Assembly (NCBI GenBank): GCA_003343605.1
Contig: QAKW01000037.1
Coordinates: forward strand, 1 to 48,535
Length of the DNA: 48,535 nt
Source of the DNA: Clostridiales bacterium
GTDB taxonomy: Bacteria > Bacillota > Clostridia > Oscillospirales > QAKW01
Reading direction: 5' to 3'
This document shows positions 39,859 through 48,486 of this stretch, piece by piece (position 1 is the stretch's first letter; each line of letters starts with the position of its first letter). The translations under genes were made by a program, and so were the position numbers. The notes beneath the pieces are model-generated. The model did no database searches and had not been told where the DNA came from. It saw only the letters and a program-made list of their open reading frames with translations.

Positions 39859-40681
39859 ACATCTTACCAAATATTACCCCTCTTTTACGCTGGATGACGT
39901 TTGCTTTTCCATGGAGCAGGGATCCATCATGGGGCTGATCGGGCGCAATGGCGCCGGCAAAAGCACCACACTGAAATCCATGATAAACTTTGTTCACCCG
40001 GATACGGGCAGTGTATGCTTTTTTGGTCTCCCCTTTCTGAAATATGAAAATGATATCAAAGAACGAATCGGCTTTGTTGCGGGCGGAATGAACCAATACA
40101 TCAAAAAGCCGATCGGCCTGATCAGCCGGGTAGCCAGCCGTTTTTATGCCAATTGGGATGCCGGTGCTTACCGCGGCTTTCTGGAGCGCTTCCAGCTGGA
40201 TGAACGAAAAACGCCGTCTATGCTTTCCGATGGGATGAAAGTAAAATATTCCCTGACGCTTGCGCTTTCGCATCATGCGGAGCTGCTGATACTCGATGAG
40301 CCTACCAGCGGGTTGGATCCGGTCTCCCGCGAAGAAATCCTGGATCTTTTTTTATCCTTATCCCGGGAGGGTGTCGGCATTCTCTTTTCAACCCATATTA
40401 CCTCCGATCTGGAAAAATGTGCCGATGGCATTACCTATATCCGAAACGGCCGGGTCGCAGTCAGCGAGCCGCTTTCCCGTTTTATCGGGCGTTACCGCCT
40501 GCTTCACTTTTCGGAAGAACAGGCAAATCCCGCATTATTAAAAGGCCTGATCGGCTGCAAGCGGACCAAGCAGGGCTACTCCGCACTGCTTGAAACACGG
40601 ACGCCTGCCGGAGAGGCTCCGGAAGGCCGTCCGGCTACGCTGGATGAAATTATGATTCATCTGGAACAGGAGGCAAAATAA
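39839..40681 (+). CDS. ABC transporter ATP-binding protein
   Basis: 280 aa. Walker A GRNGAGKST near residue 38, a weak signature LSDGMKVKYSLTLAL in place of LSGGQ, Walker B LLILDEPTSGLDP, and the switch His in FSTHITSDLEKC. The type is that of the YtrB/DrrA-like exporters with an extra C-terminal region of about 70 residues. It overlaps the TetR end, and the permease follows with a TAATG junction. Confidence 0.9.
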   Translation: MQILNVEHLTKYYPSFTLDDVCFSMEQGSIMGLIGRNGAGKSTTLKSMINFVHPDTGSVCFFGLPFLKYENDIKERIGFVAGGMNQYIKKPIGLISRVASRFYANWDAGAYRGFLERFQLDERKTPSMLSDGMKVKYSLTLALSHHAELLILDEPTSGLDPVSREEILDLFLSLSREGVGILFSTHITSDLEKCADGITYIRNGRVAVSEPLSRFIGRYRLLHFSEEQANPALLKGLIGCKRTKQGYSALLETRTPAGEAPEGRPATLDEIMIHLEQEAK

Positions 40682-41334
40682 TGATTCATTTGCTCTATAA
40701 GGAATGGAAGCTCGCTGCGCATCCCACGATTCCGCTTTTCTGGATGCTTTCAGCGCTTCTTCTGATCCCAAACTATCCCTATTATGTAACGTTCTTCTAT
40801 ACGGCCCTTGCCATCTTTTTCGTTTGCTTAAACGGCCGTGAAAACAAGGATATTGCTTTTTCCGCCATGCTACCTGTCCGCAAGCGCCGGATCGTAGACA
40901 GCAGAATTCTGTTTGCGCTCATCATTGAAGGGGTGCAGCTGCTGTTGGCGGTGCCCGTTGCTTTTTTGCGCCAGATGCTGCCCATTCCGGGTAATCTGGT
41001 GGGGATGGATGCAAACATTGCCTTTTTCGGCCTTTCTCTGGGGATGCTCGGGCTTTTTAACCTGATCTTTTTTTCTGCCTACTATCGCAGCCCCGATCGG
41101 GTCGGCCGCGCGTTTACACTGGCTTCGGCCGGCATCTTCCTGTATATGATATGCGCCGAACTGCTCGTTCATATCCAGCCCTTTTTCCGGGATCGGCTGG
41201 ATACGCCGGATCCCTGTTTTCTTACCGAAAAAATCTGCACACTTGCGTTAGGTTTACTGGTTTTTGCAGCACTGACCGCTCTGGCGCTTCGCATTTCCCG
41301 CAGGGCTTTTGAAAAGCTGGATCTCAATTATTAA
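40681..41334 (+). CDS. ABC-2 type transporter permease
   Basis: 217 aa with six hydrophobic segments and the amphipathic N-terminus MIHLLYKEWKLAAHPTIPLF common to ABC-2 permeases. Partner of the ATPase upstream. The cargo is unknown. Confidence 0.85.
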   Translation: MIHLLYKEWKLAAHPTIPLFWMLSALLLIPNYPYYVTFFYTALAIFFVCLNGRENKDIAFSAMLPVRKRRIVDSRILFALIIEGVQLLLAVPVAFLRQMLPIPGNLVGMDANIAFFGLSLGMLGLFNLIFFSAYYRSPDRVGRAFTLASAGIFLYMICAELLVHIQPFFRDRLDTPDPCFLTEKICTLALGLLVFAALTALALRISRRAFEKLDLNY

Positions 41335-41411
41335 TTTTGCGCCGGGGGCTTCCCTTTGTGCGCCAGCCGCGGTATAATAGAAGAAAAGAACTGTTTCATG
41401 AAGGAGGATCC

Positions 41412-41921
41412 ATGTCTTTGCCTGCTGCTTTTTTTCACGTTCATTTCGGCTTTTCATGGCTCGGCCTGCTGACTGTCGCCCTGCCGCTGCTGCCCAATAT
41501 TGCCTGGGCACTGACGCCCTCACATCATCGGGAAGGGCCGGTTGTCTACTGCGGACGTTTTTGGGAACTTGCGGAAACAGTGACCCGCCTCCTGTTCATC
41601 CTGGGCTTTATATGGCTTGCAAACCGCCATTTTACACAATTTCTGCTGCCGGCGGCGGCCGGGATATTTCTTACTTTTTATTATTTTCGCTGGATTTTAT
41701 ATTTTACTAAAAAATGTAATCCCCGGGTTCTGGAAAAGAAATTTGCCGGGATTCCTGTGCCGATGGCGGTATTTCCGGTTGTTTATTTTCTGATTATGGC
41801 TGTGTGGTTCCAAAACCTTCCTCTCATTTTAATCGTGGCGGCCTTCGGCGTTTTTCATATCCGAAATACCCTGCTGGTTACCCGCCGCCCCGATGAAGCC
41901 GCTGCTGCCGGAGTGCACTGA
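41412..41921 (+). CDS. unknown membrane protein
   Basis: 169 aa with about five hydrophobic segments and a conserved-looking GRFWELAETVTRLLF. No family recognised. It has its own ribosome site (AAGGAGG, ATG at 41412) and a TATAAT at 41373-41378 upstream. It stands between the ABC operon and the padR cassette and might belong functionally to either. Confidence 0.6.
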   Translation: MSLPAAFFHVHFGFSWLGLLTVALPLLPNIAWALTPSHHREGPVVYCGRFWELAETVTRLLFILGFIWLANRHFTQFLLPAAAGIFLTFYYFRWILYFTKKCNPRVLEKKFAGIPVPMAVFPVVYFLIMAVWFQNLPLILIVAAFGVFHIRNTLLVTRRPDEAAAAGVH

Positions 41922-41948
41922 CTCCGGCATATTTTTTTGTTTTATACC

Positions 41949-41985
41949 TTGACAGGCGAGGTATTCTACCATATAATGTATTCTA
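41949..41985 (+). promoter_or_regulatory. promoter of second PadR cassette with direct repeats
   Basis: TTGACA (41949-41954), 17 bases, TATAAT (41972-41977). The octamer GTATTCTA occurs at 41961-41968 and 41978-41985, flanking the -10; a candidate PadR site. Confidence 0.7.
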
Positions 41986-42004
41986 TCAAGTGAGGAGGTC
42001 GCTT

Positions 42005-42361
42005 ATGTCCGTTACGGCAGATCTGATCCGCGGTCATACAGACGCCATCATTCTGGCGCATCTGATCCAGCGCGACAGTTATGGATATGAAATCAATAGA
42101 GCTATCAGCGCCACTACCGGTGGCCGCTTTGAGCTGAAAGAGGCAACGCTCTATACCGCCTTCAAACGGTTGGAAGACGCCGGCTGGATTGTTTCATATT
42201 GGGGCAACGAGCCTTCTTCCGCGCGCCGGAAATACTACCGGATTACCGCAGCCGGGCGCGCTGCCTATCACCGCCAGCTTGCAGACTGGAAAAATGCCAG
42301 AGAGATTATCGACCAGTTATTAATAACGGAGGAGCCTGTTTATGAGAGAGAAACTGATTAA
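42005..42361 (+). CDS. PadR-family transcriptional regulator (copy 2)
   Basis: 118 aa. Winged helix with TDAIILAHLIQRDSYGYEIN, the recognition helix ELKEATLYTAFKRLEDAGW and wing ARRKYYRITAAGR. The ATG at 42005 follows GAGGAGG. First gene of a padR-HAAS-DUF4097 operon, overlapping the next start by 20 bases. Confidence 0.88.
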   Translation: MSVTADLIRGHTDAIILAHLIQRDSYGYEINRAISATTGGRFELKEATLYTAFKRLEDAGWIVSYWGNEPSSARRKYYRITAAGRAAYHRQLADWKNAREIIDQLLITEEPVYERETD

Positions 42362-43007
42362 CTATATCGACACTCTGTTTGCCGATGCGAGCGCCACCAA
42401 GGAAAACCTGGAGCTCAAGGAAGAAATCATGCATAATACCCTGCAGCGTTACGATGATTTTATCAGCGAGGGCAAAAGCGAAGAAACCGCATTTAATCTA
42501 ACGGTTGCGGGTATCGGGGATGTTACGGAACTTCTGGCTCAGATGCGCAGGAACGCGCCTTCAACCTTCACCTATACCAAAGAAGAGATCGATCGGGATA
42601 ACCGCCGCAATGGCCTGATGATGGCGGCAGCCGTTATGCTTTATATCCTGAGCGTGATCCCGCCGATTATATTTTCCGCATTTCCAAGCATGGAACTGCT
42701 GGGTGTTTGCCTGATGTTTGTAATGATCGCTCTGGCGACCGGGCTGATTATTTACCGGAGTAAAACCCGCCTGCGCTATAACCGCTCAGATGATACGGTG
42801 GTTGAAAACTTCAAGGAATGGAATCACGAAAATCAGGGAAAAAGGGCGCTGCAGAAAAGCATCAGCTCCGGCGTATGGGCGCTGATTGTGGTGCTGTATT
42901 TTGTGATCAGCTTTACAACGCAGGCCTGGTATATCACCTGGCTAATCTTCCCCATCGGCGCTGCGGTTGATAATATCGTCCGCGCATGTATGGACTTGAG
43001 AAAGTGA
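42342..43007 (+). CDS. HAAS/DUF1700-like membrane protein (copy 2)
   Basis: 221 aa. N-terminal HAAS-type helical domain (KENLELKEEIMHNTLQRYDDFISEGKSEETAF) and about four membrane segments in two pairs (near residues 92-140 and 178-212). Parallel to 3680-4285, but with a polar insert between the pairs. GGAGG lies nine bases before the start. Confidence 0.8.
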   Translation: MREKLINYIDTLFADASATKENLELKEEIMHNTLQRYDDFISEGKSEETAFNLTVAGIGDVTELLAQMRRNAPSTFTYTKEEIDRDNRRNGLMMAAAVMLYILSVIPPIIFSAFPSMELLGVCLMFVMIALATGLIIYRSKTRLRYNRSDDTVVENFKEWNHENQGKRALQKSISSGVWALIVVLYFVISFTTQAWYITWLIFPIGAAVDNIVRACMDLRK

Positions 43008-43014
43008 GGTTCCT

Positions 43015-43998
43015 ATGAGAAAAAATGCAATTACCCGCATTATCATCTGGTCGATTGTTCTGGTTCTGCTGCTTGGTATCCTCTTCACGTTTCTGATCGG
43101 CGGATTCCGGGGCTGGCATTCCGGGCTCCCTTCCTTTTATCCCGGCTTTAATTATAAAGAAAGTTCTTCCTATTCCGTGGGCGCATTCAATCTGGAAGAA
43201 CCGGTCTCCAATCTCAATGTTAACTGGCTTGGCGGCAGCATTTCCATTGAAAGCTACGAAGGCGATGTAATCGCCGTAACCGAAACCGGCGCCCTGAAGG
43301 AAAACGAAGCGCTTCGCTGGCGGCTGCGCAACGGCACACTGACGATTTATCCCCGCAGATCTTTCTGGTTTTTCGGCTTTGGGTTCGGTGCAACGCTCCA
43401 GAAAGACCTGATGATTCGTATTCCCGCGGCCTGGTCCTCCCTCAGCGAAATCTCAATTGATTCCGTCAGCGCAAAAATTTCCCTGGGCGGCCTTGCGCTT
43501 TCAGAGCTGGAGATTGATAATGTTTCCGGCAATATTGCACTTTCCGGCATGCAGGCTGATGAAATCAGCATCGATAACGTCAGTGGATCCGTAACCCTTT
43601 CCGGCATTTCCGGCGGAATACTGAATCTCGATAGTGTCAGCGGTGAAATTATTTGCACAGATACCCGGCTTACAGCGCTCGATTGCGATACTGTCAGCGG
43701 CGGCGCCTCATTTGCCGGAAGCCTGAAGCGGCTGGATTTGAATACTGCCTCCGGCAGCGTACGCATTGAAAGTGATCAGATGCTGGATGAAATCAGCAGT
43801 GATTCCGTAAGCGGCGGTGTTACGGTCGTAATGCCAGACGGCGATGGTTTTTCTGCTGAAATGGATTCCATCAGCGGTTCCCTAAACAGCGATTTCCCGC
43901 TGACTTCCAGAGGCGACCGGCGCATCTACGGCAATGGCGGTGCAGACTATTCGTTTGATTCTGTAAGCGGTGATGCAAATTTACTGCTGAAAAAATGA
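43015..43998 (+). CDS. DUF4097-family membrane-anchored beta-repeat protein (copy 2)
   Basis: 327 aa. One membrane segment at residues 9-29, then repeats of the form DNVSGNI, DNVSGSV, DSVSGEI and DTVSGGA about every 20 residues, the classic DUF4097 pattern. Second copy of the same architecture as 2635-3687. Function unknown; probably outside the membrane. The start is seven bases after the HAAS stop. Confidence 0.82.
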   Translation: MRKNAITRIIIWSIVLVLLLGILFTFLIGGFRGWHSGLPSFYPGFNYKESSSYSVGAFNLEEPVSNLNVNWLGGSISIESYEGDVIAVTETGALKENEALRWRLRNGTLTIYPRRSFWFFGFGFGATLQKDLMIRIPAAWSSLSEISIDSVSAKISLGGLALSELEIDNVSGNIALSGMQADEISIDNVSGSVTLSGISGGILNLDSVSGEIICTDTRLTALDCDTVSGGASFAGSLKRLDLNTASGSVRIESDQMLDEISSDSVSGGVTVVMPDGDGFSAEMDSISGSLNSDFPLTSRGDRRIYGNGGADYSFDSVSGDANLLLKK

Positions 43999-44007
43999 TT
44001 TCAGTTC

Positions 44008-44036
44008 TTGACAAGAAACCGCCGGTATGCTATAAT
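44008..44036 (+). promoter_or_regulatory. promoter of the ilvE T-box leader
   Basis: TTGACA (44008-44013), 17 bases, TATAAT (44031-44036). Confidence 0.82.
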
Positions 44037-44042
44037 TTTTTC

Positions 44043-44347
44043 AAATTTTATAGTGGTAAAATGCAATGAAGGTATTTTAAGCGTGGTGTTTTTGCGCTCA
44101 GAGAACCGGTGGCTGGTGTAAACCGGAGGCAGAACCCGTTCGCTCAGTCGTACCAGAGCAGAATCCTGAACTCTTTTTTAAAAGATATTAAGGGTCTCCG
44201 GGTGAACTCCGTCATCTTGGTTCAGAAGCCGCTGTTGTTGCGGTTTAATAAGCGGCTCGCTTTTTGCGGGCAATCCGGGTGGTACCGCGATAAGCAAAAA
44301 TTATCGTCCCAGAAACAAAAAGAGGATTCTTTTTGTTTCTGGGTTTT
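44043..44347 (+). ncRNA. T-box leader, probable valine specifier
   Basis: The T-box core GGGTGGTACCGCG lies at 44277-44289. Stem I is readable: a kink-turn base TGC-AATGAA/AGA-GCA, the helix AGGTA/TACC, a specifier loop, AGCG/CGCT, an AGAGA internal loop and the apical CCGGTGGCTGGTGTAAACCGG-type hairpin. By position in the loop the specifier is GTC (44147-44149), valine, though I rate this as likely only. The discriminator-reading base in TGGT is T, matching tRNAs with A73. Uncharged tRNA would turn ilvE on. Confidence 0.85.
44308..44347 (+). terminator. T-box terminator
   Basis: CCCAGAAACAAAAAG (44308-44322) with CTTTTTGTTTCTGGG (44329-44343) and four Ts. Part of the attenuator. Confidence 0.9.
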
Positions 44348-44371
44348 CAATTATAAAAGGAGGAAATAATA

Positions 44372-45436
44372 ATGGAGATTAAAATCACGCAGACTGCATC
44401 CCCGAAGCCTAAGCCGCAGGAGAGTGCTCTGGGCTTCGGCACCACCTTTACCGACCATATGTTTTTAATGGATTACGATGATGGCCAGGGTTGGCATGAC
44501 GCCCGCATTGTGCCTTACGCACCGATTACCCTTTCGCCCAGCGCCGCGGTTTTTCATTATGGAGCAGAAGTTTTTGAAGGGCTCAAGGCCTATCGGACAG
44601 CCGAAGGCACTGTGCAGCTGTTCCGCCCGGAAGAAAATGCCCGGCGGCTTTGGAACAGCGCAGAACGGCTCTGCATCCCACAGGTGGATCCGGATGATTT
44701 TATGCAGGCGCTCACCGCCCTTGTTTCGCTGGAAAAAGATTGGGTTCCGAAAAGCTTCGGCGCTTCTCTCTATCTGCGCCCCTTCCTGTTTGCCACCGAT
44801 CCTACGCTGGGCCTTCATACCATCAAACATGCCATGTTCGTTATCATTGCCTCGCCCAGCGGCAGCTATTATAAAGAGGGCATCAATCCGGTCAAAATCA
44901 TGATCGAAACCCGCGATGTGCGCGCAGTACGCGGCGGAACCGGTTATGCCAAATGCGGCGGTAATTATGCAGCCTCCAACCGCGCGGGCTATAAGGCAGA
45001 GCAAAAAGGCTATACTCAGGTGCTCTGGCTCGATGGCGTCTACCAAAAGTATATCGAAGAAGTCGGCGCGATGAACGTGATGTTTAAAATCGCCGGCAAA
45101 ATCATTACGCCCGATCTGATCGGCACGGTGCTGCCCGGCATCACCCGGAAATCCTGTATCGAATTACTGGAAGAAATGGGTTATGAGGTAGAAGAGCGGC
45201 GTATCAGCGTAGATGAAGTGATTGAGGCCCTTCAAAACGGCACGCTGGAGGAAATGTGGGGCACCGGAACGGCCGCTGTCGTTTCTCCGGTAGGGCATCT
45301 GGCCTATCAGGATCAGGAATATTGCATCAATGAAAACCGGATCGGGCCGGTAACGCAGAAACTTTACGATGAGCTGACCGGTATTCAGTGGGGCAAAAAA
45401 GCCGATACGCATCATTGGATTCTGCCTGTAAAATAA
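44372..45436 (+). CDS. ilvE: branched-chain amino acid aminotransferase
   Basis: 354 aa. PLP-dependent class IV aminotransferase of the BCAT type: FHYGAEVFEGLKAYR, SFGASLYLRPFLFATDP, GGTGYAKCGGNYAASNRAGY (PLP site Lys in YKAEQKGYTQVLWLDG), and GTGTAAVVSPVGHL. Interconverts Val, Leu, Ile and their keto acids. AAAGGAGG precedes the ATG, and a T-box leader controls it. No other ilv or leu gene is in the window. Confidence 0.93.
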   Translation: MEIKITQTASPKPKPQESALGFGTTFTDHMFLMDYDDGQGWHDARIVPYAPITLSPSAAVFHYGAEVFEGLKAYRTAEGTVQLFRPEENARRLWNSAERLCIPQVDPDDFMQALTALVSLEKDWVPKSFGASLYLRPFLFATDPTLGLHTIKHAMFVIIASPSGSYYKEGINPVKIMIETRDVRAVRGGTGYAKCGGNYAASNRAGYKAEQKGYTQVLWLDGVYQKYIEEVGAMNVMFKIAGKIITPDLIGTVLPGITRKSCIELLEEMGYEVEERRISVDEVIEALQNGTLEEMWGTGTAAVVSPVGHLAYQDQEYCINENRIGPVTQKLYDELTGIQWGKKADTHHWILPVK

Positions 45437-45442
45437 AAGGGA

Positions 45443-45471
45443 TTGACAAATTGAAGTCCTTCGGCTAAAAT
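45443..45471 (+). promoter_or_regulatory. promoter upstream of dapF-dapL
   Basis: TTGACA (45443-45448), 17 bases, TAAAAT (45466-45471). Confidence 0.75.
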
Positions 45472-45483
45472 AAAGTAGTGAGC

Positions 45484-45524
45484 AAAGACGTTCACGGATT
45501 TTTTCCGTGAACGTCTTTTATTTT
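45484..45524 (+). terminator. terminator-like hairpin between promoter and dapF
   Basis: AAAGACGTTCACGGA (45484-45498) pairs with TCCGTGAACGTCTTT (45504-45518), followed by TATTTT. It may end ilvE or act in the dapF leader, as it follows the predicted transcription start by only a few bases. Confidence 0.7.
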
Positions 45525-45546
45525 ACAGATGAAAGGGGGCCTTCCC

Positions 45547-46377
45547 ATGCATTTTACCAAAATGCACGGAATCGGCAACGACTATATCTATTTGAATAAT
45601 ATGGAAGAGGCAATTCAGAATCCCGAGGAGCTTGCAACGGTATTATCCGACCGCCATTTCAGCATCGGCGGGGATGGAATTGTTTTAATCATGCCCTCCA
45701 AAATTGCCGATTTCCGCATGCGGATGTTTAATGCCGACGGCAGCGAAGGCAAAATGTGCGGCAATGCCGCGCGCTGCATCGGCAAATATGTTTATGAAAA
45801 AGGACTCACGGATAAAACGGATCTTACGCTGGAAACCCTCGGCGGTGTTCGTTCCCTCAAACTGCGTGTTGCAGAGGGGATCGTGGAATGTATTCGGGTC
45901 GATATGGGGCGGGCGGAATTCTCTTGCCCCGCCATTCCGGTAGATTCCCCCCTGCCGGAGCTGATAGACTATCCGCTGGAAATCGCGGGCGCAGGCTGGC
46001 GTGGCACCGCGGTTTCCATGGGGAATCCGCATCTTGTGTTATTCTGTAAGGAGATTGCCGCTCTGCCGCTTCAACAGATCGGCCCCTGTTTCGAGCACCT
46101 TTCCCTCTTTCCGGAACGAGTTAATACAGAATTTATCCGGGTGGTCGACGCACAAACGCTGGAAATGCGGGTTTGGGAGCGGGGCAGCGGTGAAACCCTG
46201 GCCTGCGGAACCGGTGCCTGCGCCGCGGTAGCGGCGGCTGTCCGCAATGGGATCTGCCGGAGCGGCAGCTTTGTTACCGTCCGCCTGCCCGGCGGCGCGC
46301 TGCAAATCTGCTGTGAAGAAAGCGGTAAAGTAATAATGGAAGGCCCGGCGGCCTTCTCGTTTGAAGGAGAAGTATGA
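45547..46377 (+). CDS. dapF: diaminopimelate epimerase
   Basis: 276 aa. Converts LL- to meso-diaminopimelate. Two-Cys racemase: FTKMHGIGNDYIYL at the start, the first active Cys in EGKMCGNAARCIG and the second in GETLACGTGACAAV. The ATG at 45547 follows AAAGGGGG by seven bases. Its stop overlaps dapL's start, so the last two steps of the aminotransferase route are coupled. Confidence 0.96.
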   Translation: MHFTKMHGIGNDYIYLNNMEEAIQNPEELATVLSDRHFSIGGDGIVLIMPSKIADFRMRMFNADGSEGKMCGNAARCIGKYVYEKGLTDKTDLTLETLGGVRSLKLRVAEGIVECIRVDMGRAEFSCPAIPVDSPLPELIDYPLEIAGAGWRGTAVSMGNPHLVLFCKEIAALPLQQIGPCFEHLSLFPERVNTEFIRVVDAQTLEMRVWERGSGETLACGTGACAAVAAAVRNGICRSGSFVTVRLPGGALQICCEESGKVIMEGPAAFSFEGEV

Positions 46378-47561
46378 TGAGCCAGATCAATCTCAATTAT
46401 CTGAATCTGAAAGAGAATTATCTGTTTGCCGAGATTGCCCGGAAGGTTGCGGCCTTTACGGCCGCACATCCCGAGGCAGACGTAATCCGCATGGGCATTG
46501 GCGATGTTACCCGCCCGCTTGCGCCGGCGGTAATCAGCGCCATGCAGAAAGCCACGGCTGAAATGGGCAGTGCCGCTACCTTTCATGGATATGGGGATGA
46601 ACAGGGCTACCCTTTTCTGCAAAATGCCATCGCCGGATATTACCGCACCCTGCATGTTGCGCTTGAACCGGCTGAAATTTTCATCTCCGATGGTGCGAAA
46701 AGCGATCTGGGCAATATTCTGGATCTTTTTGCAAAGGAAAATACCGTTTTGATTCCGGACCCGGTCTATCCGGTCTATGTGGATACCAATCTGATGGACG
46801 GGCGAAAGATCCTTTTTCTGAACGCCACCGAAAAAAACGGGTTTCTTCCCCCGCCGCCCGAAGGGTGTGGTGCAGATCTGATTTACCTTTGTTCGCCCAA
46901 TAATCCCACCGGCGCGGCTTATAGCCGGGCGCAGCTGCAAAAATGGGTTGCATACGCGCAGGAACACCAAGCCGTAATCCTTTTTGATGCGGCCTATGAA
47001 CGCTTTATTACAGATCCTGCACTGCCGCACAGCATTTTCGAAATAGAAGGTGCCGGGGAATGTGCCATTGAATTCTGTTCCTTTTCCAAAACAGCCGGAT
47101 TCACCGGTACCCGCTGCGGCTACACGGTTGTTCCATTCGCGCTCCGGCGGAACGGCATTGCACTCAATGCCCTCTGGCGCAGAAGGCAGACAACCAAATT
47201 CAATGGTGTTTGCTATATTGTGCAGCGTGGTGCGGAAGCGGTTTTTACGCCGGAAGGGGCGCATGAAATCCAGGAAAACATTGCATATTACCAAGAAAAC
47301 GCGCGCTTGATCATGCAGGCGCTGCGCGCTTCTTCTATTTCCTTTTACGGTGGGGTCAACTCCCCCTATATCTGGATGAAATGCCCCCGGAATCTGGATT
47401 CCTGGCAGTTTTTTGATCTGCTGCTCCAGCAGGCAAATGTTGTGGGAACACCGGGTGAGGGCTTTGGTGAAAACGGAAAATCATTCTTCCGCCTCACTGC
47501 TTTTTCCACCCATGAGAAAACGAAAGAAGCTATGGAAAGGCTCCAAAAGCTGCTTGGATAA
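46374..47561 (+). CDS. dapL: LL-diaminopimelate aminotransferase
   Basis: 395 aa. PLP fold-type I enzyme that makes LL-diaminopimelate straight from tetrahydrodipicolinate. Motifs: MGIGDVTRPLAPAV, GYGDEQGYPFLQNAIAGYY, IFISDGAKSDLGNI, CSPNNPTGAAYSR and the PLP lysine in SFSKTAGFTGTRCGY. The ATGATGA junction with dapF and product-substrate order define an operon. Confidence 0.95.
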   Translation: MMSQINLNYLNLKENYLFAEIARKVAAFTAAHPEADVIRMGIGDVTRPLAPAVISAMQKATAEMGSAATFHGYGDEQGYPFLQNAIAGYYRTLHVALEPAEIFISDGAKSDLGNILDLFAKENTVLIPDPVYPVYVDTNLMDGRKILFLNATEKNGFLPPPPEGCGADLIYLCSPNNPTGAAYSRAQLQKWVAYAQEHQAVILFDAAYERFITDPALPHSIFEIEGAGECAIEFCSFSKTAGFTGTRCGYTVVPFALRRNGIALNALWRRRQTTKFNGVCYIVQRGAEAVFTPEGAHEIQENIAYYQENARLIMQALRASSISFYGGVNSPYIWMKCPRNLDSWQFFDLLLQQANVVGTPGEGFGENGKSFFRLTAFSTHEKTKEAMERLQKLLG

Positions 47562-47568
47562 ATTGTGC

Positions 47569-47597
47569 TTTACTTCTCCCCGGAAGAATGCTATATT
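47569..47597 (+). promoter_or_regulatory. promoter of polysaccharide deacetylase
   Basis: TTTACT (47569-47574), 17 bases, TATATT (47592-47597), 32 bases before the start. Confidence 0.6.
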
Positions 47598-47629
47598 ATA
47601 GATGATAGTAAATGGCGGAGGAATGCATG

Positions 47630-48451
47630 ATGAATATTTTTATGCGGTATCCCGGCCAGCGCGCAAAAGCGCTGACGCTCAGCTACGATGATGGCGTTCA
47701 GCAGGATCAGCGCCTGATTTCGATTATGCGCCGGCATGGCCTAAGGGGAACGTTTAATATCAATACCGGCCTTTTTGCGCCGGCTGAGGGAGAAAAAGGT
47801 GACCGTATGACCCGGGAGCAGGCTATAAACCTCTATCGGGAAAGCGGAATGGAAGTAGCGGTTCATGCCAGTACACATCCGTATCTGGAGCAGCTTCCCC
47901 TAAGCCTTGCACTGCGTGAAGTAATGGAAGACCGGGCGCAGATTGAAGCAATGTTTGGCGGGATTTGCCGTGGGATGGCTTACCCCTACGGAACCTGCAG
48001 CGATGCATTGGCAGACGGGCTGAAAACGTGCGGCATTCTCTATGCGCGCACAACCGTCAGCCGCCGGGATTTCAAAATTCCCGATCACTGGCTGCGCCTT
48101 TCCGCAACCTGCCATCACAACGATCCGAAACTGATGGAACTGGCAGAGGATTTTGCCGCCCGGCAGGGAAAGGCTGCCCCGCTCCTCTTTTATCTCTGGG
48201 GGCACAGCTATGAATTTGATCGCAACGGCAACTGGGAAATCATCGAAAACTTTGCCTCCTTTCTCGGCGGCCGTGAAGATATCTGGTATGCAACCAATCT
48301 GGAAATATTCGAATATATCGAATCTTATCGCCTTCTTCGCTTTTCCATGAATGGCAAAACGGTTTATAATCCGGCGGCTGTTCCGCTTTATTTCTGTGCG
48401 GGCGGGCAAAATATTACCATCCGGCCGGGAGAGACAATTTTGCTGCCCTGA
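47630..48451 (+). CDS. polysaccharide deacetylase family protein
   Basis: 273 aa. NodB-like fold: TLSYDDGVQQD (catalytic/metal Asp), metal His in EVAVHASTHPYLEQL, MAYPYGTCSD and LFYLWGHSYEF. No signal peptide is visible, so a cytosolic role (sugar derivatives) or an unconventional export is possible. A GGAGG site lies eight bases before this ATG; ATG 47627 is equally possible. The substrate is unknown; the family acts on N-acetylated or O-acetylated glycans. Confidence 0.85.
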   Translation: MNIFMRYPGQRAKALTLSYDDGVQQDQRLISIMRRHGLRGTFNINTGLFAPAEGEKGDRMTREQAINLYRESGMEVAVHASTHPYLEQLPLSLALREVMEDRAQIEAMFGGICRGMAYPYGTCSDALADGLKTCGILYARTTVSRRDFKIPDHWLRLSATCHHNDPKLMELAEDFAARQGKAAPLLFYLWGHSYEFDRNGNWEIIENFASFLGGREDIWYATNLEIFEYIESYRLLRFSMNGKTVYNPAAVPLYFCAGGQNITIRPGETILLP

Positions 48452-48486
48452 TCACAGAAGGGGCAGCAGAACAACTAATTTTTTTA
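48441..48486 (+). terminator. weak terminator at window end
   Basis: TGCTGCCC (48441-48448) pairs with GGGCAGCA (48461-48468), then a T7 run starts 12 bases later. The stem includes the end of the deacetylase gene. Confidence 0.45.

Noticed and set aside
46071..47294. 407-codon minus-strand frame opposite dapF-dapL
   Set aside because: Shadow of two certain genes.
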